From: Ruminococcaceae bacterium UBA1691
GTDB taxonomy: Bacteria; Bacillota; Clostridia; Oscillospirales; Acutalibacteraceae
Length of the DNA stretch: 15,500 bases
Assembly (NCBI GenBank): GCA_002320555.1
Contig: DCJV01000115.1
Coordinates: 4,209-19,708 of the forward strand
Direction of reading: 5' to 3'
A program made the position numbers and the translations under genes. The first letter of the stretch is position 1. Every line of letters starts with the position of its first letter. The notes under the pieces are model-generated. The model ran no database searches. It saw only the letters and a program-made list of their open reading frames with translations, and was not told the origin of the DNA. This document shows, one piece after another, positions 13,567 through 15,500 of this stretch.

Positions 13567-15102
13567 ATGTATGAATCCATTCTGGTGCTCGATTTCGGCG
13601 GCCAGTACAATCAGCTGATTGCACGCCGCGTCCGCGAGCAGAACGTTTACGCCGAAGTAAAGCCCTATACGACCCCGCTTTCCGAAATCCGGGAGCGGCA
13701 ATACAAGGGCATCATCTTCACCGGCGGGCCGAACAGCGTGTACGCCCCGGCTTCCCCGCACTATGAGCAGGCTATTTTGTCGCTCGGCGTGCCGGTGCTC
13801 GGCATCTGCTACGGCGCGCAGCTCATCGCCTGGCTGGAGGGCGGGGAGATTGCCGCCGCGGAGAACGGGAGCGAATATGGGAAAGTGGAGGTGGAGGCCT
13901 GTGCGGATAGCCTCCTCTTCCGTAACGTGCCGGCGCGCAGCCAGTGCTGGATGAGCCATACGGACTATATCAAGACCCCGCCCGCGGGCTACCGGGTCTC
14001 CGCGCATACGGGCGTCTGCCCGGCGGCAGCGATGGAAAACGTGGAGAAGAAGATTTATGCCGTCCAGTTTCACCCGGAGGTGACGCATACGGCCTTCGGC
14101 AAGCAGATGCTTCATAATTTCCTCTATGAAATCTGTGGCTGCACGGGCGACTGGCGGATGAACGATTTTGTCGAGCGCTCCATCGAAAAATACCGCGAGG
14201 AGCTGGGGGGCAAAAAGGTGCTCTGTGCCCTCTCCGGCGGCGTGGATTCCTCCGTTGCCGCCGTGCTGCTGCACAAGGCGATTGGGAAGAACCTGACCTG
14301 CGTCTTCGTTGATCACGGCTTGCTCCGCAAGGATGAGGGCGACACCGTCGAGCGGGTGTTCCGCGAGCAGTTCGATATGAATTTGATCCGCGTCAACGCG
14401 GCCGATCGCTTCCTCTCAAAGCTTGCGGGTGTGGAAGAGCCGGAAGCAAAGCGCAAGATTATCGGCGAAGAATTCATCCGCGTGTTTGAGGCGGAATCAA
14501 AAAAGCTCGGCAAGATGGATTATCTCGTCCAAGGCACGATCTACCCGGATGTGATCGAGAGCGGCGTGGGCGATGCGGCCGTTATCAAAAGCCACCACAA
14601 TGTAGGCGGATTGCCGGAAGATGTGGATTTTCAGGGCATCATCGAGCCGCTGCGTGACCTATTTAAGGATGAGGTCCGTGCGGCGGGGTTGGAGCTTGGC
14701 ATCCCGGCGAATCTTGTCTGGCGGCAGCCCTTCCCGGGGCCCGGCCTTGCGATCCGCATCATGGGCGAAATCACGGAAGGGAAGCTTGCCATCCTGCGCG
14801 AGGCGGACGCGATCTTCCGCGAGGAGATTGTCCATGCAGGGCTGGAAAAGCAGGTCAATCAGTATTTTGCCGTGCTGACGAATGTGCGCAGCGTGGGCGT
14901 GATGGGCGACGCACGGACATACGACTATACCGTCGCTCTGCGCGCGGTGACGACGACCGACTTCATGACGGCGGAGTGGGCGCAGTTGCCGCTCGACCTG
15001 CTTGCGCGCGCGTCGAGCAGGATCACGAACGAGGTGCCGCATGTGAATCGCGTGGTTTACGATATTACGACGAAGCCGCCGGCGACGGTGGAGTGGGAAT
15101 GA
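13567..15102 (+). CDS. guaA: GMP synthase (glutamine-hydrolysing)
   Basis: A 511-residue two-domain enzyme that converts XMP to GMP using ATP and glutamine ammonia. The N-terminal class I glutamine amidotransferase domain (about 4-190) has the nucleophile Cys81 in GICYGAQ and the His169/Glu171 pair in QFHPEV. The ATP pyrophosphatase P-loop is SGGVDSS (223-229). The C-terminal dimerisation domain ends in the usual KPPATVEWE. Length is typical. GGTGG precedes ATG. It is probably transcribed with purA from the 12115-12143 promoter and ends at a strong terminator. The pair covers both the AMP and GMP branches from IMP, although guaB (IMP dehydrogenase) is not in the window. Confidence 0.97.
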   Translation: MYESILVLDFGGQYNQLIARRVREQNVYAEVKPYTTPLSEIRERQYKGIIFTGGPNSVYAPASPHYEQAILSLGVPVLGICYGAQLIAWLEGGEIAAAENGSEYGKVEVEACADSLLFRNVPARSQCWMSHTDYIKTPPAGYRVSAHTGVCPAAAMENVEKKIYAVQFHPEVTHTAFGKQMLHNFLYEICGCTGDWRMNDFVERSIEKYREELGGKKVLCALSGGVDSSVAAVLLHKAIGKNLTCVFVDHGLLRKDEGDTVERVFREQFDMNLIRVNAADRFLSKLAGVEEPEAKRKIIGEEFIRVFEAESKKLGKMDYLVQGTIYPDVIESGVGDAAVIKSHHNVGGLPEDVDFQGIIEPLRDLFKDEVRAAGLELGIPANLVWRQPFPGPGLAIRIMGEITEGKLAILREADAIFREEIVHAGLEKQVNQYFAVLTNVRSVGVMGDARTYDYTVALRAVTTTDFMTAEWAQLPLDLLARASSRITNEVPHVNRVVYDITTKPPATVEWE

Positions 15103-15110
15103 ACATATCA

Positions 15111-15153
15111 TCCCGAAAATCCGGTATGATGCGGATTTTCGGGATTGTTTTTT
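15111..15153 (+). terminator. Intrinsic terminator after guaA
   Basis: CCCGAAAATCCG (15112-15123) pairs perfectly with CGGATTTTCGGG (15132-15143) around an 8-nt loop, extended by one T-A pair. ATTGTTTTTTTA follows. It begins 9 nt after the guaA stop. Confidence 0.92.
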
Positions 15154-15500
15154 TAGGATCCCTTCTCTGTGGTACGCGCATAAAATTTCCCTGTTTGAAA
15201 TCTGCGGTTTGATATCTGAAATCTGTTTTTGCCCATGCTGCGCGGGTTATCTTTTTTAGTGTTGTGCGTGTGTTTCGTTGACGCGCCTTCATTCTCTTTG
15301 CTTGTGCAAAGAGAACGAAGCAAGAGAAAGCACACGGGGGCATAGCCCCTCGACCCCATGCACGGCACTGCGGCAGCGGAAAGATGAAGCCACGATCGAA
15401 CCTGTTCGGCGAAAAGGCTTCAAACTCACCGCCTCACGGCGGTTCAAACAGGAAGCCTTTTCGTTTCCCCGCTGCGCGAGGAAATTCCCTCACGAGCCAC
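15154..15500. other. Hairpin-rich intergenic region, no gene seen
   Basis: No plausible coding frame is visible. The stretch contains TGAAATCTG twice (15196-15204 and 15217-15225), a perfect hairpin TTCTCTTTGC/GCAAAGAGAA (15292-15301 with 15306-15315), a GGGGC/GCCCC hairpin (15337-15349), and a long nested hairpin at 15410-15463. The G/C-rich style resembles dispersed intergenic sequences of Oscillospiraceae genomes, an impression I cannot check here. Confidence 0.4.
15410..15463. repeat. Nested long hairpin with a switchable arm
   Basis: CGAAAAGGCTTC (15410-15421) pairs perfectly over 12 bp with GAAGCCTTTTCG (15452-15463). Inside, CCGCC (15429-15433) pairs with GGCGG (15438-15442). A competing pair, CCTGTT (15401-15406) with AACAGG (15447-15452), is also possible. 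Rightward it is followed by TTTCCCC, a poor terminator tail. It may be a repeat unit, part of a structured RNA, or the end of a gene outside the window. Confidence 0.5.

Noticed and set aside
13084..14316. 410-codon open frame antisense to purA/guaA
   Set aside because: A shadow frame caused by high GC at third positions of two intact, well-recognised genes. It has no domain signature of its own.
1..15500. CRISPR array or phage genes
   Set aside because: No regularly spaced repeats and no phage structural, lysis or integrase genes were seen. The tandem decamer at 9285-9307 has only two copies.

Overview
The window looks like a chromosomal segment of an anaerobic Firmicute of class Clostridia. 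The PurA variant, the strong AGGAGG-type ribosome binding sites and consensus sigma-A promoters with 17-bp spacing all point that way. Two blocks differ visibly in base composition. The left block (1 to about 11.55 kb) is moderately AT-rich. The right block (about 12.1-15.5 kb: purA, guaA and a GC-rich, hairpin-dense intergenic region resembling those of Oscillospiraceae) uses mostly G/C at third codon positions. A tRNA-Arg gene sits at the seam with its 3' end facing the AT-richer block, so that block may be an acquired island.

Block 1 (minus strand, 8858 down to 18) is a ten-gene operon. In transcription order it encodes an ECF S component, EcfT, two ECF ATPases, a TrpF-like TIM-barrel protein, a PfkB sugar kinase, an inosine-uridine-type nucleoside hydrolase, a HAD phosphatase, an iron-dependent alcohol dehydrogenase and a ribokinase. 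Most junctions are overlaps or gaps under 40 nt. The exception is a roughly 280-nt gap before the HAD gene that holds what looks like a gutted DMT/EamA transporter gene. The likely theme is uptake of a nucleoside-like compound, cleavage to base and pentose, phosphorylation of the sugar, and further isomerisation, dephosphorylation or reduction. The substrate is unknown. The TrpF-like protein lacks the family's catalytic cysteine and phosphate-binding SSG loop, and the second ATPase has a degenerate ABC signature.

Block 2 (8.86-9.65 kb) is the control region. Two consensus promoters point away from each other: one (9341-9313, minus) for the operon and one (9415-9443, plus) for the regulator. 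A decayed IS3-family transposase fragment lies inside the operon's leader of about 450 nt. The regulator leader of about 205 nt contains two hairpins.

Block 3 (9655-11550, plus) is a 631-residue protein that fuses a LacI-type DNA-binding and sensor region to a complete ribokinase-like domain. It is the probable regulator of the operon and makes a third PfkB-family domain at the locus.

Block 4 (11.55-15.5 kb) holds palindromes, tRNA-Arg(ACG) with its own promoter and a perfect intrinsic terminator, and then purA and guaA, the AMP and GMP branches of purine synthesis. These two are read rightward from a consensus promoter through a leader carrying an attenuator-like hairpin, and end at a strong terminator after guaA.
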